From: Syngnathus acus
Taxonomy: Eukaryota > Chordata > Actinopteri > Syngnathiformes > Syngnathidae
Length of the DNA stretch: 64,000 nucleotides
Assembly: GCF_901709675.1 (NCBI RefSeq)
Contig: NC_051098.1
Coordinates: 14,227,918-14,291,917 of the forward strand
Direction of reading: 5' to 3'
Shown here: piece after piece, positions 1 to 17,545 of the stretch
Layout: each line of letters opens with the position of its first letter
Numbering within the stretch: the first letter of the stretch is position 1
Notes under the pieces: model-generated
The model's database searches: none
Told to the model about the DNA's origin: nothing
The model's input: only the letters and a program-made list of their open reading frames with translations
Made by a program: the position numbers and the translations under genes

Positions 1-31
1 AGGTGTACCTAATAAAATGGCCAACGTGTGT
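1..31 (+). repeat. 3' tail of a dispersed teleost repeat (partial)
   Basis: The window opens with AGGTGTACCTAATAAA followed by a TGGCC-containing stretch. This resembles a tail I recall as very common in fish genomes (a 'GGTGTACCTAATAAAGTGGCC' type 3' end). Only the last ~30 bases are visible, so the body of the element lies to the left. The family assignment is from memory. Confidence 0.4.
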
Positions 32-2800
32 CCGACCCATGGACCCCAAATTCTCCTCGTTAAGCCTCGCACAAAGCAGGAGCCCCTTCGCCTCCTCCCC
101 CTGCGAATCTTTTGTTTTCCCTTGTCCGACTCGGAGCCACGCGCGCACACACTTCCCAGACCTTCTCGCTTCTTTCCGGCTTGATATTGCTGAAAACCAT
201 ATGGAGTGTGACATCATGAGGGGCAGGAAGCAAGGGGAGAGATAGAGACAAGCTTGCCAGGTTTCTGCGAGGTGATGTCAGCTGCAAAGCACTCTGGGAG
301 GCCCATCGGGGGTGCGCGCGGCGGACGTTGGAAATTCTATCCCTCCCCTTCGCTTTCTATTTCATTCCCACCTGGATAATCAGGCGGGTGGAAAGTCGGG
401 AGGTGGATGAAAGGTACGCGTGCACCTTGAAGGGTGAGGGGGGGGGGGGACTCGAGGCCAAATAATTAGCGGTTACACGGCAGGTCACGTCATGCCAGCT
501 CGGATCGACTTTGGTGCCAAAACATCCGAAGAATGTTGCGTTCAATGAGTCTCATGTGTGGTTGTTACTTTGCAACGTGTTCGCCAGGCGTGTCACCTTC
601 TTGAACTTTATTGATAACAGAATTGTGAACGTGACTCCGCCGCCATCTTGTACCCCTTATGTACCCCTATAGTTGTGCGATGCCGTATGTATTTGAGGCT
701 CTTGCCCCCCCCCCTCGTCCGGATACTCTTTACGGCTTGTGTGCTGCGGCTCGCTGACCTCGCTCTCAACCCGGTGCCACCCAGCCGGTGCATGATTTAG
801 GCGCGCGAGGGCTCTGCCAAAACCCCACAGCGCCACATCTGCAATCCATAAACGCCAGCCACTCTCCCACATTCTCTCACTATTTTTTTTTTTTATTTTA
901 ATTTGCAATTTTTTTTTTTTTACACACACACCCCTTTCCCCTACATTCCTCCAACTCCTTCCGCCCACATTTTTTTTTCAAGTATTTTATATATTATTAT
1001 TATTAAAGCTGGCCCTTGTCTTATCTCTCTTGCCGTCTTTTTCTCCTCTTCCGCCCTCTTCATCTGCGTCCAATGGAAAAAGATCTCACCCGTTATATCT
1101 TCAGCAGGGCGCCTTCCAAGTGTGGTGGCAGTGAAGTGGGAACCGCAAGACATTCTTGGGCCAACCAAGCACTAAGTCACCAGCATTCATGTCTCCTGAC
1201 TGCAGACATGTGCCAAACACTCAAAGTCACGGCTTGGATTCGGCGCTATGTACCACGTTGCAGTTGGTCTTCGGAATTGAGCTCAAAAGGGAGAGCCGGG
1301 GGAATGGAGCGTGCGAGGGCATCCCAATCTGGTATAGTGGGACCTTCAAGTGTGCCAAAAAATTTATATACTTGGAAAAAAATAGCTGAAGGAGGATTTT
1401 TTTTTTTTTTTAATCATAGAGCTAGAAACATTTAGGAGGTGACAACATGCAGAAAAATCTTGCACGACCTCAGCTCAGTGAGCATTTCAAGCGGTCATTC
1501 TCAAACTGTACCAATAGTGGCATGCTGGCTCCCTCTAGTGGTGTGTGGAAGAATCAGTACAGTTCAGTTGTATTTAACTTGAAAGTTCCAAATATGTGCA
1601 TTTTTTTAGCTATTTTAGCCATTTTTTTTAATCATTTGTGATACATATGAATCGAATCACTATCAAATGTTTTGTTGAGGTTTGATGACGGTGACAGTTT
1701 ACGCCTGGAACAAATGAATTCACTTTACATGATTTCCTATGGGAAAAACAACATGGAAGTCAACCGTGTTAGCCTTTGGCGCGTCCGCCGCAAATGTTGC
1801 TGCATTTAGGGGATATCCAATTGCGCCTTCCCTCGCCGTGACCTTGAAAACGCACACGTATCGTCGTTATCACCTAATTCGTGCAAATAAAGTGAGTGTT
1901 GGCACAAAGTATGCCGCTCCTCCAAAAAAGTACGATACATCACTCGAGTGTATCGTCTTTCTTTTCTAATAATACTTTTATATTTTGGAAGGGGGGGAAA
2001 AAAAGTACAAGGTGAACTTTTGCTCTACTTTGTATCACGTTGCCTCCATCTTCGCCCTGCGCTTGCTCATGCAGACATCTTGGCATGCCCGCGGGGATGA
2101 ATCATGTTTCTGCAAGCATGCAAAAAAAAAAAAAGGAGGGGGGGCTGCGATTTGCGATAAATACTCAGATTCATAAATCAAGCATTTCCCCCGATGCATT
2201 TTTTTGGCCTTGGGTCTTGACAGCAACAATGAGGCTGTGAACTGCGCGCTGAGGAAGGGGCTCCATCGGGTCAAACGTGGGGCAAGCCACACTCCCAAAC
2301 CACATTTTTTTGGGGGGCATAATGATTTCATTTCTCAAGGAGTCAGAGGCGACAGCTCAAAGGATGTGTGCACAAGTATTGTTCGCATGGGTCTCATGGA
2401 GGTGCCAGGTTTCTTTGCTAAGCTGCGATGGGTTAGAAAATAAATTGGAAGGCTTTTTCCATCCCTCTCACATACTTGAGCTATTGTTTCATACTGTAAC
2501 CAATTTGTTATGGGACAAGTGATTAAATACATTATACAAAACGGCTGAAGTGAATTTGTGAATTCAGATGAGCAGCTGTATTTCTTTTTGAAAATAGCTT
2601 TTAGAACACACATTGGTATTTTTCTTATTGATTTTGTTACGAAAACAGCAACCAGATGGGTGAAGAAGTCAGCGAAAGGAAAAAGCCCTGATTCAAAAAA
2701 TACCAGTGTGTTCTAGAAATACTCAGATTTGTATTGTTAGTCATAATTTAAACAATAATGCATTAAGCGAATAATGAAAATAGATGAATAAACATTGATA
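32..2800. other. non-coding stretch downstream of tsr1
   Basis: I see no supported coding exon in these 2.8 kb. The open frames are short, lack convincing splice context and show no recognisable protein. The stretch has poly-T and poly-A runs (for example around 885-920 and 1398-1412) and a CTCF-like motif near 1524-1543. A short segment around 1730-1750 contains TTTCCTATGGGAAAAA, as in mariner-derived MITEs, but no second end was found. Confidence 0.5.
1524..1543 (-). promoter_or_regulatory. CTCF-like motif
   Basis: The minus strand reads CACCACTAGAGGGAGCCAGC, which fits the CCA(C/G)(C/T)AG(A/G)(G/T)GG core of vertebrate CTCF sites. This is a motif match only; occupancy is not known. Confidence 0.35.
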
Positions 2801-2826
2801 AAATCGATACGGAAGTTTTAGTTGTC

Positions 2827-2832
2827 TTTATT
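2827..2832 (-). terminator. tsr1 polyadenylation signal
   Basis: The plus strand TTTATT is AATAAA on the minus strand. It lies about 290 bp past the tsr1 stop codon, with no other coding evidence in between, so it most likely ends the tsr1 3' UTR near 2.8 kb. Confidence 0.6.
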
Positions 2833-2881
2833 CTGCAACTTTTTATACAGGATCATATCTACTCATGGAATATTTATACAT

Positions 2882-2900
2882 TGCTGCCCTCTAGCGGCCA
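2882..2900 (-). promoter_or_regulatory. strong CTCF-like motif
   Basis: The minus strand reads TGGCCGCTAGAGGGCAGCA, close to the full vertebrate CTCF consensus including the flanking TGGCC and GGCAGC. It sits inside the tsr1 3' UTR, just before its poly(A) signal. It is a plausible insulator but is called from the motif alone. Confidence 0.45.
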
Positions 2901-3123
2901 TAACCAAGATAGCAATCTAAAGGCTACAGAGTCAAATCAAAAAGTGTGCAGGGTTTAATTTAAGATGGGATTTTATTCTTTTGGAGATGATGATACCAAA
3001 TCTGAACGCACTTGTAGGTCAAATGTATAAAAAAAAACTAAACTGGGCGTGTCCCAATCAATCATAAGAGGGAAAATACATGGGAGTCTGATTCAAGACC
3101 AATTGTGTATTTGTTGTCTCATG

Positions 3124-6100
3124 CTACTCCATGTCCAAGTCCTGCACGTCCACCGTGGACTCCCGTTTGAACCAGGGCAGAGGCAAAGGCACATAGGGGT
3201 CGTACGTCCAGCGTGGATAGATCCTCTTGTACAAGTTCATCAGCACCGTGTCTTGAGAGCACAGCTGACTATCAAACACGCACTTCATGTGACCGTGTGT
3301 TCCTGTTTAAAAAAAACAACAACAACAACATATGGGTTTAAAAAACACAGTTCCTTTTTTTCACAAAAATGTATTTACAGCATGAAAGTTTTTCTTACCT
3401 AAAGCTTCCTTAATGTGGCCCCTCCGACCCCATTTAGTTCGCAGCTCCACAGGTTTGAACCACATGATGTCATCTAGCACGCAACGGAGACAAAAGCAAG
3501 TCGTACTCGGTTCGGTGCAGAAGTGAAAGGGAAGAAGGCTCACCTCTGTTGAAGAACATGTAACGCACGACGGCAGAGCGCCGGTTGATTTTGAACGGGT
3601 GCCCGCTCAGCACGATCCTCTTGAGCACAACACGCCGAGGGTCACAACTTAGCAGGCTGCCGGTCGCCACCAGGTCCTGCACGCCTATACAGACATAAAT
3701 AAAAAAAGAAAGATATGTCACCTGTGAAAAGTCTTCATATCCCAATAAGAGACGTCCATTTTAATGCTGTAATATTCCAGAGAAGTGTCATTTTCAGTTT
3801 TTTATTATCTAACAAAAAACAATTTTTCATTTCCATTTTAGGAGGATGATTGATAATAGCATAAGCTATAGATTGTAATTTAGAGAGCAAAAAATGAGAA
3901 TATCTTGGGTTATTTTACAAGAAAAAAACAAATGTACATTCCTTATTGACAAGAACAGAAAGTGACTTCCGGCTTGGCGCCACAGTGAGCAGCTGGCATG
4001 AATCGGCTTGCTATTTTATAAATGTCTTCATTATTGTTGAAATATTGAAAAATTCTATTGATCTCACCATCATCTCTCTGTTTGAAGAGCAGGACTCCTG
4101 TTGGGGGGAAGGTGATGGGCGCGTACACTGACACCACAGAGGGGGTGCCGGGCATGAGGAAGCGCTCCATCTTGTGTTTATCCGCTGAATAGCAACGACA
4201 GTCAATCCCTCAGTCGTAAGCTTGCACGGTCAGATCTTACCTGAAGTGTGTTGAGAGAAGATAGGCGAGGCCCTGAAGCGGCGAAAACCGCAGTGGAGCA
4301 CCAGCTCCTCTTTGGATTTGATGGGATCTATGTTGCTGGGGTGTCTCCTTACCAAAAGGTGCATCACTGACATCTAAATATATTTTTAAAAAAAAGTTAG
4401 ACTTGCTTTTAAAATGGACATTTTGGTTGAAACATGGAGGTGCACAGGGACCTTCTGTTCATGAGGGAGAAGAGACACCAGGACCAGTGGCTTGCCCGCC
4501 TGCACGCCTTCCATCACCGAGGAGGGCACGTCACACACGTGGAGCGTGACGTACCAGCCCACCTGCAACGGCAGAGTGTTAGAACAACGCTCCAGAATGA
4601 TCTAGAACACCATTCAAGCAAAAACTTTTTTTTTTTACCATGGCGCCTTCCTCCTCTTCGGCGGCTTCGGCCAGGATGCGACGGCGGGTACGCTCGAAGC
4701 TTTGGAATTGGAAGATGCGCGAATAGTTGTGGGGTAAGTTCTCCATGGGATCCCAGGGGGACGAGCGGAAACTTTTAAGACCCCTGTAGCGCTGGAACCT
4801 GGAAAAAAACAATAATAATAAAAATCAAGCACCCTAAATAGTACACATCCGAACCCACCTGATTTTGGCGGCCATGTCGAGAGGCGTGTCCACCTCGTCG
4901 GGGAACATCTCGTTGGCTCGCGCCTCGCGGTAACGTTTGAGATCTTCCTCTTCGGCCACCTCATCCACGTGTTCGTCGTAGCGCTGGTCGGGCCCCGCTC
5001 GCTCCGTGGAGCACAATTCTTCTTCCTCTTCCTCCTCCTCTTCTCCATCATCATCGTCCTCTTCTGAGGGCAAGTCGGAACCTCCGTCCTGAACAAAGAG
5101 GAATTTCTTTCAGAATGTGCCACCTGTTTTCAGCTGTCTACAGCATCCGCGTGAAAAGGAGGAAGTCAGCAATTTTAAGCAAGTGCCACCATGTAAAGAT
5201 AAATTGCATCAGGTGGTTTCTAACATTATATCCCCAACATTCCTGTACGAAAAAAAAAACGCCATAAAGAACCCCATTGTTACTCACACATTCTCATGTG
5301 GGAACTTCAACATCAAACGATTTTTTTCCCCGTTTGACTTGTTTTAAGCAAAGCTGGAAATAAATCATTTTGGGCCAAGTCTCCCCCTCCCTTATTGCTT
5401 AGGCCTTCCCGCCCGCGTCCAGACAGGAAGCGAGTTGTGTGCGTCGAGCAGGAAGGCAGGAGGCTCCTCTCGGGACGGCTGCTCTATTGTTGTGGGCTCG
5501 GGCCCACCGCGGCGGACGCTTGGATAAACAAACTAACAGCACCTCGTCAAAGCAAGGTGCACCGAGTATGAGTCACGTATGCACGGCAACACGCTAGCCA
5601 CATTGTCACAACTTTGAATTTAGGAGAGGCAAATATTTGTCAAAGTTGGATTTAGTAATATAAAACAAAATTTGGATAAAATCTGAATTAAAAGAAAAAT
5701 GCAAATATTTTTGTCGCTGTAATTATTCCAAATAAACCAGGAATACAATTTACTTGGGATTCATTGTCGGGGGCCTCATCCATCATTTCGTCGTCGCAGT
5801 CATCGTCATCTTCGCTGCTTTCTTCATCCGGGTCGTCGTTTTCGTCGTTATCCACAATCCACGCCGCTTGGTAGTCGGACGTTCCCTTTGGGACTTTCAT
5901 CACGCGTTTGTTTTTTCTGGTCTCTAAAAGACACCGATTCAATTTCAATTATTTTTTACATTCTGTCAAACCAGTGGACTGAGACTTGCTCCCATTTTGT
6001 ACCTTCAGCCTCGAGCAGCTCTGATTCTGTAGGCCAAGTCTGCTCTCCATCCATTGGGTCCACCTCAGCCTCAGTCTGCAGGCTTTCCCTACAAGAGGGG

Positions 6101-7753
6101 TCGGCTTTCATCAGCACCCGCACGGGGGCATCTGCTTCGCCACCATCCTGTAAAAGAACCCGCAAACATCAATTCATAAAAGTTCTTAGCAATCAGTTTT
6201 TAATTTAAATCCTACCATCATGTCAACCGCCCCATCCTTGCCGGGCTTGCTTGCTCTGGGCACAGTTGCGTTTAGGGGGAGTGGGTCCATTGGAGCGTCA
6301 ATCTGGCTCAGCTGGAAATCTCCGTGTCCGCTGATGTGCACGAGCCTGTCCACTTGAAGAGGCCGCCCACGGACATACCCAGAGACGCAAAGGGTGCCGA
6401 GACCGGCGGAGCCACTCGGCGTAAAAGTGACGTGTTGGCCCAGGAGATGGGAGCGTCTGGACCGGAAGCCCAGCTTTCGTTGTCTCTGCGTGCCCAAATG
6501 TCTGAGCAGAAGGGTGACGTCCTGCTCCGTGTCCAGAGAGAAGAGCCGAGCATCGGGGAAGCGGATTTCTGTGACTTTGGACAGGGCCCTGCGGCAATCC
6601 ACCTTCTTCTTTACGGGGAGGTCGGACACGCCCTGACACACAAGAGCTACCAGGGTGTGGATTTTGATGACATACAGATTATCAATAAACCTTGATAATA
6701 TACAGATTAAGATGTGATAAGGGTTGATCTTACCATAGCTAGGGAGGCCCTGGGCAAAGAGACAGGAGAGACAATAGTCTCCATAACTGTCCCAGCCTTC
6801 AGCAGAGTCCAGCACAAACACAAGGCTATCCGCCATCTTTGCTACATCGAGCAGTGAATGGATGTCATCTGGATAGAAAGAAAACAAACAGGCAAAAAGA
6901 TGATGCATATTATGTTTTTGTGGGAGGGCGGCGTGGCCGAAGATTCTAACACACAAGCACCCATCCTTACCTGTGTTGGTTCTGAGAACGGTAAATCTTT
7001 GTTTAAACCGAGGCACAACCAGTCCAAAACTGTCACTGGCGCCGCTGACAGAGTGCTCCTGGTGTACGACACCACCGGCGCCCTCTTGACGAAGCAATTT
7101 GGTTACAGCGCCGGCATCGACTGCTGCGTGAAGAGACACCACGGCTACCAGAATAGGAGGACCATCTCTGCTGCCTAAACGCCGCTTCTCTGTTAGAACC
7201 TAGGAGGATAAAGAATATATGCATGGGAGTTTTGTAGTATTGGGGATGTGGACCTGTAGTGTAAATACAGCCTCATTGATTATCATTGAAATAAATACCA
7301 TATCTCTCTTGTTCTTGCGTAGTTGATTAGCTTTGTTCTTTCTGTCAATCTTTCGTTGCTCTTTTCTCTGTTTTTTCGTGAGGGCTATCACCGACACCCT
7401 TCCTGCAAGAGATCGTTTAGATAAAGTGGGGGGGAAAAACACAACACTAAACACGGATGTGAAATATCATTTTAAATCAATGTACACAACAATCACATTG
7501 GCTTCTCCACTGACATTCATATCCTCGTAAAAGCACATTTGTTCAACTAGAGATGTAAACACGTGTGTTTGGTTAGCCGCCACAACACAGGTTAACGAAA
7601 GCTAGCCCGTGTTCTATTCAAAACAAAACACTCACCTTTATTTTCTCTCTCAATTTCGCCTTTCGTCCGATGCTTGCCATGTTTATGACCTTTGTTTTTC
7701 TGTTTATAGACACCTGGTCTATGGCCTTGTTGTTTTTCCCCTTGCGCGACCAT
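3124..7753 (-). CDS. tsr1: pre-rRNA-processing protein TSR1 homolog
   Basis: TSR1 is a Bms1-like, GTPase-fold ribosome biogenesis factor that acts on pre-40S particles in nucleolus and cytoplasm. Fifteen coding exons on the minus strand, 5' to 3': 7753-7636, 7402-7299, 7187-6971, 6868-6734, 6646-6216, 6147-6003, 5923-5754, 5088-4859, 4798-4639, 4562-4452, 4373-4241, 4184-4068, 3684-3544, 3473-3399, 3302-3124. They join in frame to ~821 aa (human ~804). Signature blocks include [128 protein letters not shown] and [15 protein letters not shown]. Two acidic D/E-rich stretches lie in exons 7-8. An upstream in-frame ATG at 7777 would add 8 residues; I prefer 7753 by analogy with the human start. 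The 3' end of exon 2 is uncertain (7299 or 7254), and the donor of exon 10 (AAG/gtccct) is non-consensus apart from GT. Confidence 0.95.
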
Positions 7754-7779
7754 TTTTCGACATGTGGGCTGGGACAATC

Positions 7780-7860
7780 GGTCGACTTCCGCACTCGTGA
7801 CGTAGGGTCATGACGGAGGAATTGCGTCATAGACTTCCGGGATACATTTCTACTTCAAAA
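7780..7860 (-). promoter_or_regulatory. tsr1 promoter region (ETS and CRE-like sites)
   Basis: Immediately upstream of the tsr1 start are GACTTCCGGGA (an ETS/GABP-type site) and several TGACG or CGTCA half-sites (GTGACGTAG, ATGACGGAG, TGCGTCATAG). There is no TATA box. This is typical of ribosome-biogenesis genes, and the core promoter is inferred to lie here. Confidence 0.5.
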
Positions 7861-9290
7861 TAAAATATGCTCAATGGTACTCCTTCAAAATAAATGCTTC
7901 AGTGGTAAATAAGAATACGTATGTTGCCGCGTAGCTGATCTTTCTTCGAAAATGGTTCTTGTGAAATCAGCGGTTTCGCCACAAAGGCATTTAGGATTGA
8001 AAGCGTTTTTAACATCATCTAATGAGAATACTTGCAGTGAGTTCTGCAACAGAATAGCAATTAAAGCGTATATTGCCATTTGTCACATTAAATTGGGAAT
8101 CAGACAATAATAATATATAATAATAAATAATATGATGATAATAAGCACTAAAGTGCAGATGTTAGGATCATAACAATTAGTGATAATTGGTTGGATCTTA
8201 TTCAGAATGCTACAGAGTCTTCTTCCAAACAATATTATATGACACATCAAGCAACTGAATGCAAAAATAGCATGCACAGGGAAGAATGTCATGTCTTTGT
8301 CTTCTGATGAAAGATTGGATTTGGAAGTTGTCTGTGTGGGAAGCCAGTTATTGGGGGAAGTCCATTGTTGAGGATGATTCTAATCTGATTCAAACCTGAT
8401 GATCCTTCTCAGATAGTACAAGCTTGCCACAAAAAATAAAATTGCAGATGATACTTTTCTAACTAGAATTACAGGTCATGTCATTGCAGTGTATTTAACT
8501 GGATATTCAGTAACACTTCCAATAAAAAATAATAAAAAAAATAATAAGATTGCTCAAGGGCAGGGAAATAATATTGTCAAAGGAAAAGTTCCTTTGCAGT
8601 AGGATGTTTCTATAGATGGACTACCAAAATGTCCTCCTACAGACACTATTGGGCACCCTCCTTGTGATTAAGTGAGTCAACAAACCCGAGAAAGAATAAT
8701 CTGCAATACCAGGGAATCCATTATTTCAGTCTGCCTTCAAAAAACAAGGAAATTATCAGAACAGGATGTGGCGCATATGGAGATAGACGACCGCAGTGGC
8801 ATAGTATTCTGAAATTGGTCAACAATTCCTCCATCTGTGCCCAACATGCACACCAAGTTTTAAGTTTTGATACTGCATTGCAACAATGTCATTGCTAAGT
8901 GAGTACATATTCATATTGGTCCAGACCAATTAATTGATGCATCAGGAAACTCCTGCAGATACTACCAGGGGCGTCGCTAGCTTTTATGAGAGCCCCCAGG
9001 AGAGAATGCTGAAGGGTGGGTACCTTTGTGTGTGTAATCAAATTTTTTTTTTCTGCCAAAAGTCGGCATCAGCCTAAAAAAACCCATAAGGTCACACTCA
9101 GGCCCGACTTACGCAACCCTTCCTGTCCAACCTTTGGTGTAAAATAAAGGTCAGAATAGCATCTTTGATTTCACTTGTCAGATATATTGGATGGAGAAAT
9201 GGGTCGATAAGAGTGGCATTAAAGAGAAACAAAAAAAGGTAGTGTATGAAGTGTTATTGGCCTGGAATGTCTCCACCTCCTCGTGTTTGT
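7861..9290. other. AT-rich spacer between tsr1 and taok1
   Basis: There is no coding evidence. The stretch has AT-rich simple sequence (TAATAATAT-like around 8105-8135). A segment beginning CAGGGGCGTCGCTAG at 8966 resembles the terminus of a fish DNA element, but no partner terminus was found. tsr1 and taok1 are transcribed away from each other across this spacer. Confidence 0.45.
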
Positions 9291-9660
9291 GGGTCAGAGA
9301 GAGTTGAGTGCAACAGGCAACAGGCAGGGCGGAACTGCTCGAGTGCGTCGAAGCGAGACGGACGCTCGGATCTGACTTGAGTTCGTTCCATCCAAGTCGA
9401 AGTTAAACCACGCTGACGTGCTCGGCCTTTTTCTGACGTAACTCGAGCGCACCTCGGATATTATCGTGGCTCGTTTAAAGGGCCGTTTTTGGGCACCGTT
9501 TGAACTTCACTGACGTTATTGCCCTCAACTTGTTTTTTTTCTTCTTTTGACGACAAGGGAGGCGGCGGAGGCAGCACTCGGCAGCCATCTTTGGACCTGC
9601 CTTGCCTGGGAGTGGGATTCGACCATTCTGGCAACCCAAGTCACTTCTAAGGGTGTGTAT
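9290..9660 (+). promoter_or_regulatory. CpG-rich promoter / presumed non-coding exon 1 of taok1
   Basis: CpG density rises sharply here. CRE-like sites TGACGTGC (about 9413) and TGACGTAAC (about 9434) are present. A stretch ending TTCTAAGG/gtgtgtatg near 9650 could be the first-exon donor, because the taok1 start exon has an acceptor at 12217-12224. The exon boundaries are inference; the shift to CpG-rich sequence is seen directly. Confidence 0.4.
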
Positions 9661-10640
9661 GCTCTTTTCTTGATTTTTGTTTTTTTTCTTTCGTCATATT
9701 TTTTTGTAACCGAAATCTACTCCGTCGTCTTCCTGTGTCCATCGAGTGACAGCCGAGAGAACCGCAAGAATCCGACACGCTAATTCGGCCACAGGGCCGA
9801 GGAATGAGAAAGAAAGGAACACGTAGTTTTTTGTTTTAGTGTTTTGAATTTGACGACATTTCGACAGCACCGCCTGAGAGCTGGCCTGTCACAGGAGGGT
9901 GAGTTCGGAGCTAACGTGGCTAAGCTAACGTAGCAAACATCCGTGTAGCTTAGCCCCCGAATATCTCTTATCGCTACCAAACGAACTCGAAGTCAATGTT
10001 TGTTCCTTTCATTTCACAATCGCCGAACGTGTGACACGCTCCGTTTTGAACACTACGCGCATTGTTGGGCTTGTTTTATCATATGACACGTAACTTAATC
10101 TCGCTAACGTCAAGTTCGGTGCTAACATCACAGCCAACGCTGGGCTAGTTAGTTGTCCGGGGATCTGACCAAACCACATGATTTGAAACGCTTTGCAACA
10201 CAGATAAGTGGGTTTATTTATTTTCCCCGAGAGTCTGTCGTAGAAAAGTGACAAGGATAAGATAATCTTTAAAGCTACTTGTGTTGAAACTTCACCGGTT
10301 GGGGGGGGTTACTCACTAACCACAGGTATAATCTCGTTTGGCTGGCGACAATTGCTGGTCAAAGTGGGCTACTCAGTTAGCATTATCTCGCCTATAACTG
10401 CGACATATGTGTGTCGAAACGTAATGAATGTTTCCACATACCGTAACACGAAACTATATAAGCCTTTGGTATCCAAGTTGTGTGTCAAAAGGAAATGACT
10501 AATCTGTTTAATCATATGTTTACCAAAAGTGTGTTCTGCCAGTCGATAAGCGTGAGCCAAAGTCTGAGGAATCAATCTATTTTTTATCTTTTTTATTCTA
10601 TTTATTTATTTTTTTATCTCATGCGCTGATCGGTTGGCAC

Positions 10641-10699
10641 TTTTTAAATTTCGTTGTAGTACATGTGTGACAATGACAATAAAGATCTATTCTATTCTA
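10641..10699 (+). repeat. 3' end of a non-LTR retrotransposon (LINE/SINE tail)
   Basis: TTTCGTTGTAGTACATGTG, then a CAATGACAATAAAGATC stretch and imperfect TATTC repeats, matches the type of 3' terminus many fish LINE and SINE copies carry. It lies in the presumed first intron of taok1. Only the tail is recognisable. Confidence 0.5.
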
Positions 10700-11149
10700 A
10701 CCCAACCGCAATACGCGAAATATCGCCATTGGATCCACATATATAAATAAATGACAATACGACACTGCCATTTTTCCGAAGTGCGCTCGCTAACGTCACC
10801 GACTGCATTTTACATTTAGTTTCAGACACCACTAATTCCTTTTAAGGTCTAATACGGAGATACTGATAATTGCCCTATAGCTATGTGAACAGGAAGTGGT
10901 GAGAAACCCTCCAGCTCAGTCGCCTCGTCCTGCCGCATTCTTGCGCGAGTGCGTGCTGCTGCGCGAAAAGGTGACACGCGTGAAGAAGGTACGAGTGGTC
11001 GGCGTTCACGCATGTCGACGTGAATATCGTCACGTACTGTGGCACTAAAGCTTATTCGCTCCATGCCGATTGTTGTGGTGGAAAAATGGAAAGAAAGAGG
11101 GCCCCAGGCCTCCATATGCATTTTTTTTACATAATATAAACCACTTACA

Positions 11150-11301
11150 GGTGTCTTAATAACACGTCCGTGCCATGCTTTCTTTAAGAATTCCAGAAAA
11201 TTATAGGGTAGTTTTAGGGGTGGAGCTTTGTATTTGGCGAGCCAGCCTTCATAATGGCAGGCATCATCTTGGTCATCTCTTCTCGGATGTCGAGGGTTCA
11301 T
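11150..11301 (-). CDS. possible minus-strand first exon, unidentified
   Basis: An ATG at 11301 in a good context (GTCACCATGA) opens a 50-residue reading frame. It starts MNPRHPRRDD, includes EGWLAKYKAPPLKLP and ends VIKTP at a perfect donor (CCT/gtaagtgg) near 11150. The amino-acid composition is protein-like, but I do not recognise the product and could not find the next exon. It sits inside the presumed taok1 first intron on the opposite strand. It may be a nested gene, an exon of a mobile element or chance. Confidence 0.25.
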
Positions 11302-12224
11302 GGTGACTGGCTTCTACTAGCTCAAGGCCAAACCGTGGCAGAGACGAGAAGTCAATTTTGCCGCTCAACTTGTTTGGAGTTGCGACTTGTTTAGTGTTAG
11401 AAGACGATAGCCTGATCTGAGGCGCTAGTTGTCCCAGGCAGGCAAAGAAAAGTCTTGTGACTCCCGCCTCGACTTTGCGTCTGCTAGCAGCTGATCGTCT
11501 GAGCGGGCCTTAGCGATTTTTTTTACACTCGACATCTGTATGGCAGTTGCAAGAGACGGCATGAATAGCCACCCCTCCGCGACATGAAAGTTTTGACAGG
11601 ATTTGTTGACCTCGTCGTATGTAATTTTGAATAACACGTAAAAGAAGGTCTTTTCTCACATTGATCTTTCCCCCCTATCTAGAATTAAAGCGAGCTACAA
11701 TGATTTATTTTTAAACCGTAGAGACCCCCGCATGTGACGATACACAACAAAAAAACAGTGGTAGCTTTGAGGACATGTTTTCCAGGAGTGTACAGGTTTG
11801 ACGAGAAGTCCCATCACTGGAATGCTTTGTCTCAGCCAGGCATCTGACAAGTGAGGCAGTGTGTTGTCACCTCGGGACCTTTTGTCAGGGGGTGACATCG
11901 TTCTGTCCGCATACCACTGGCGGCGGTGTGAGGTGAGGGTTTTCACGACACAGCCCTCCTGATCTCATGACTAGAGTTGTCGCCATGGCAACCCACTTAT
12001 CTTGCACTACTCTAGGATGTCCTCCACTCCCGAACTTAAGACATTGTTCCCATTACTCGCTTGAATTGAAATCTGAACCACAGAAAGGTAAAGAAACGTA
12101 ACGACCACCTCAGATGTGGAGTGACCCCCCCCTCCCCTCCTGAAATTTCATTCAAATTTGGCAGCTGATAGAATTTTTTTCAATGGAATTGAACATGTAT
12201 TTTTTTTTTTTTCTTTGCTTTCAG

Positions 12225-12373
12225 TGGTGACCACATATGAGGCGACTGTCCTGCAAATGAGCCGTCGGTGGGGGCTTTTTAGTCGCTGTCGCAGACCCGG
12301 ATAGTTCGGCGGCAGCGGCATCAACCCTCCCCCCCCCACCCCCACCCCACCCCCCGACTACCACCTCCCCACT
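12225..12373 (+). other. taok1 5' UTR part of the start exon
   Basis: A polypyrimidine tract and TTTGCTTTCAG acceptor end at 12224. The untranslated leader runs to the ATG at 12374 and ends in a C-rich, almost purine-free block (about 12328-12370). Such a tract so close to the start could slow scanning, which is inference. Confidence 0.6.

Positions 12374-17545
<5,172 letters not shown>

Noticed and set aside
3303-7635. Possible box C/D snoRNAs in tsr1 introns (human TSR1 hosts SNORD91A/B)
   Set aside because: I searched by eye for minus-strand TGATGA and CTGA boxes at suitable spacing in the larger introns and found no convincing pair. A covariance-model scan would be needed to decide.
9547-9783. 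78-codon frame starting in the taok1 promoter region
   Set aside because: It reads across the inferred exon 1 donor into intron sequence with poly-T tracts. It is more likely a read-through artefact than a protein.
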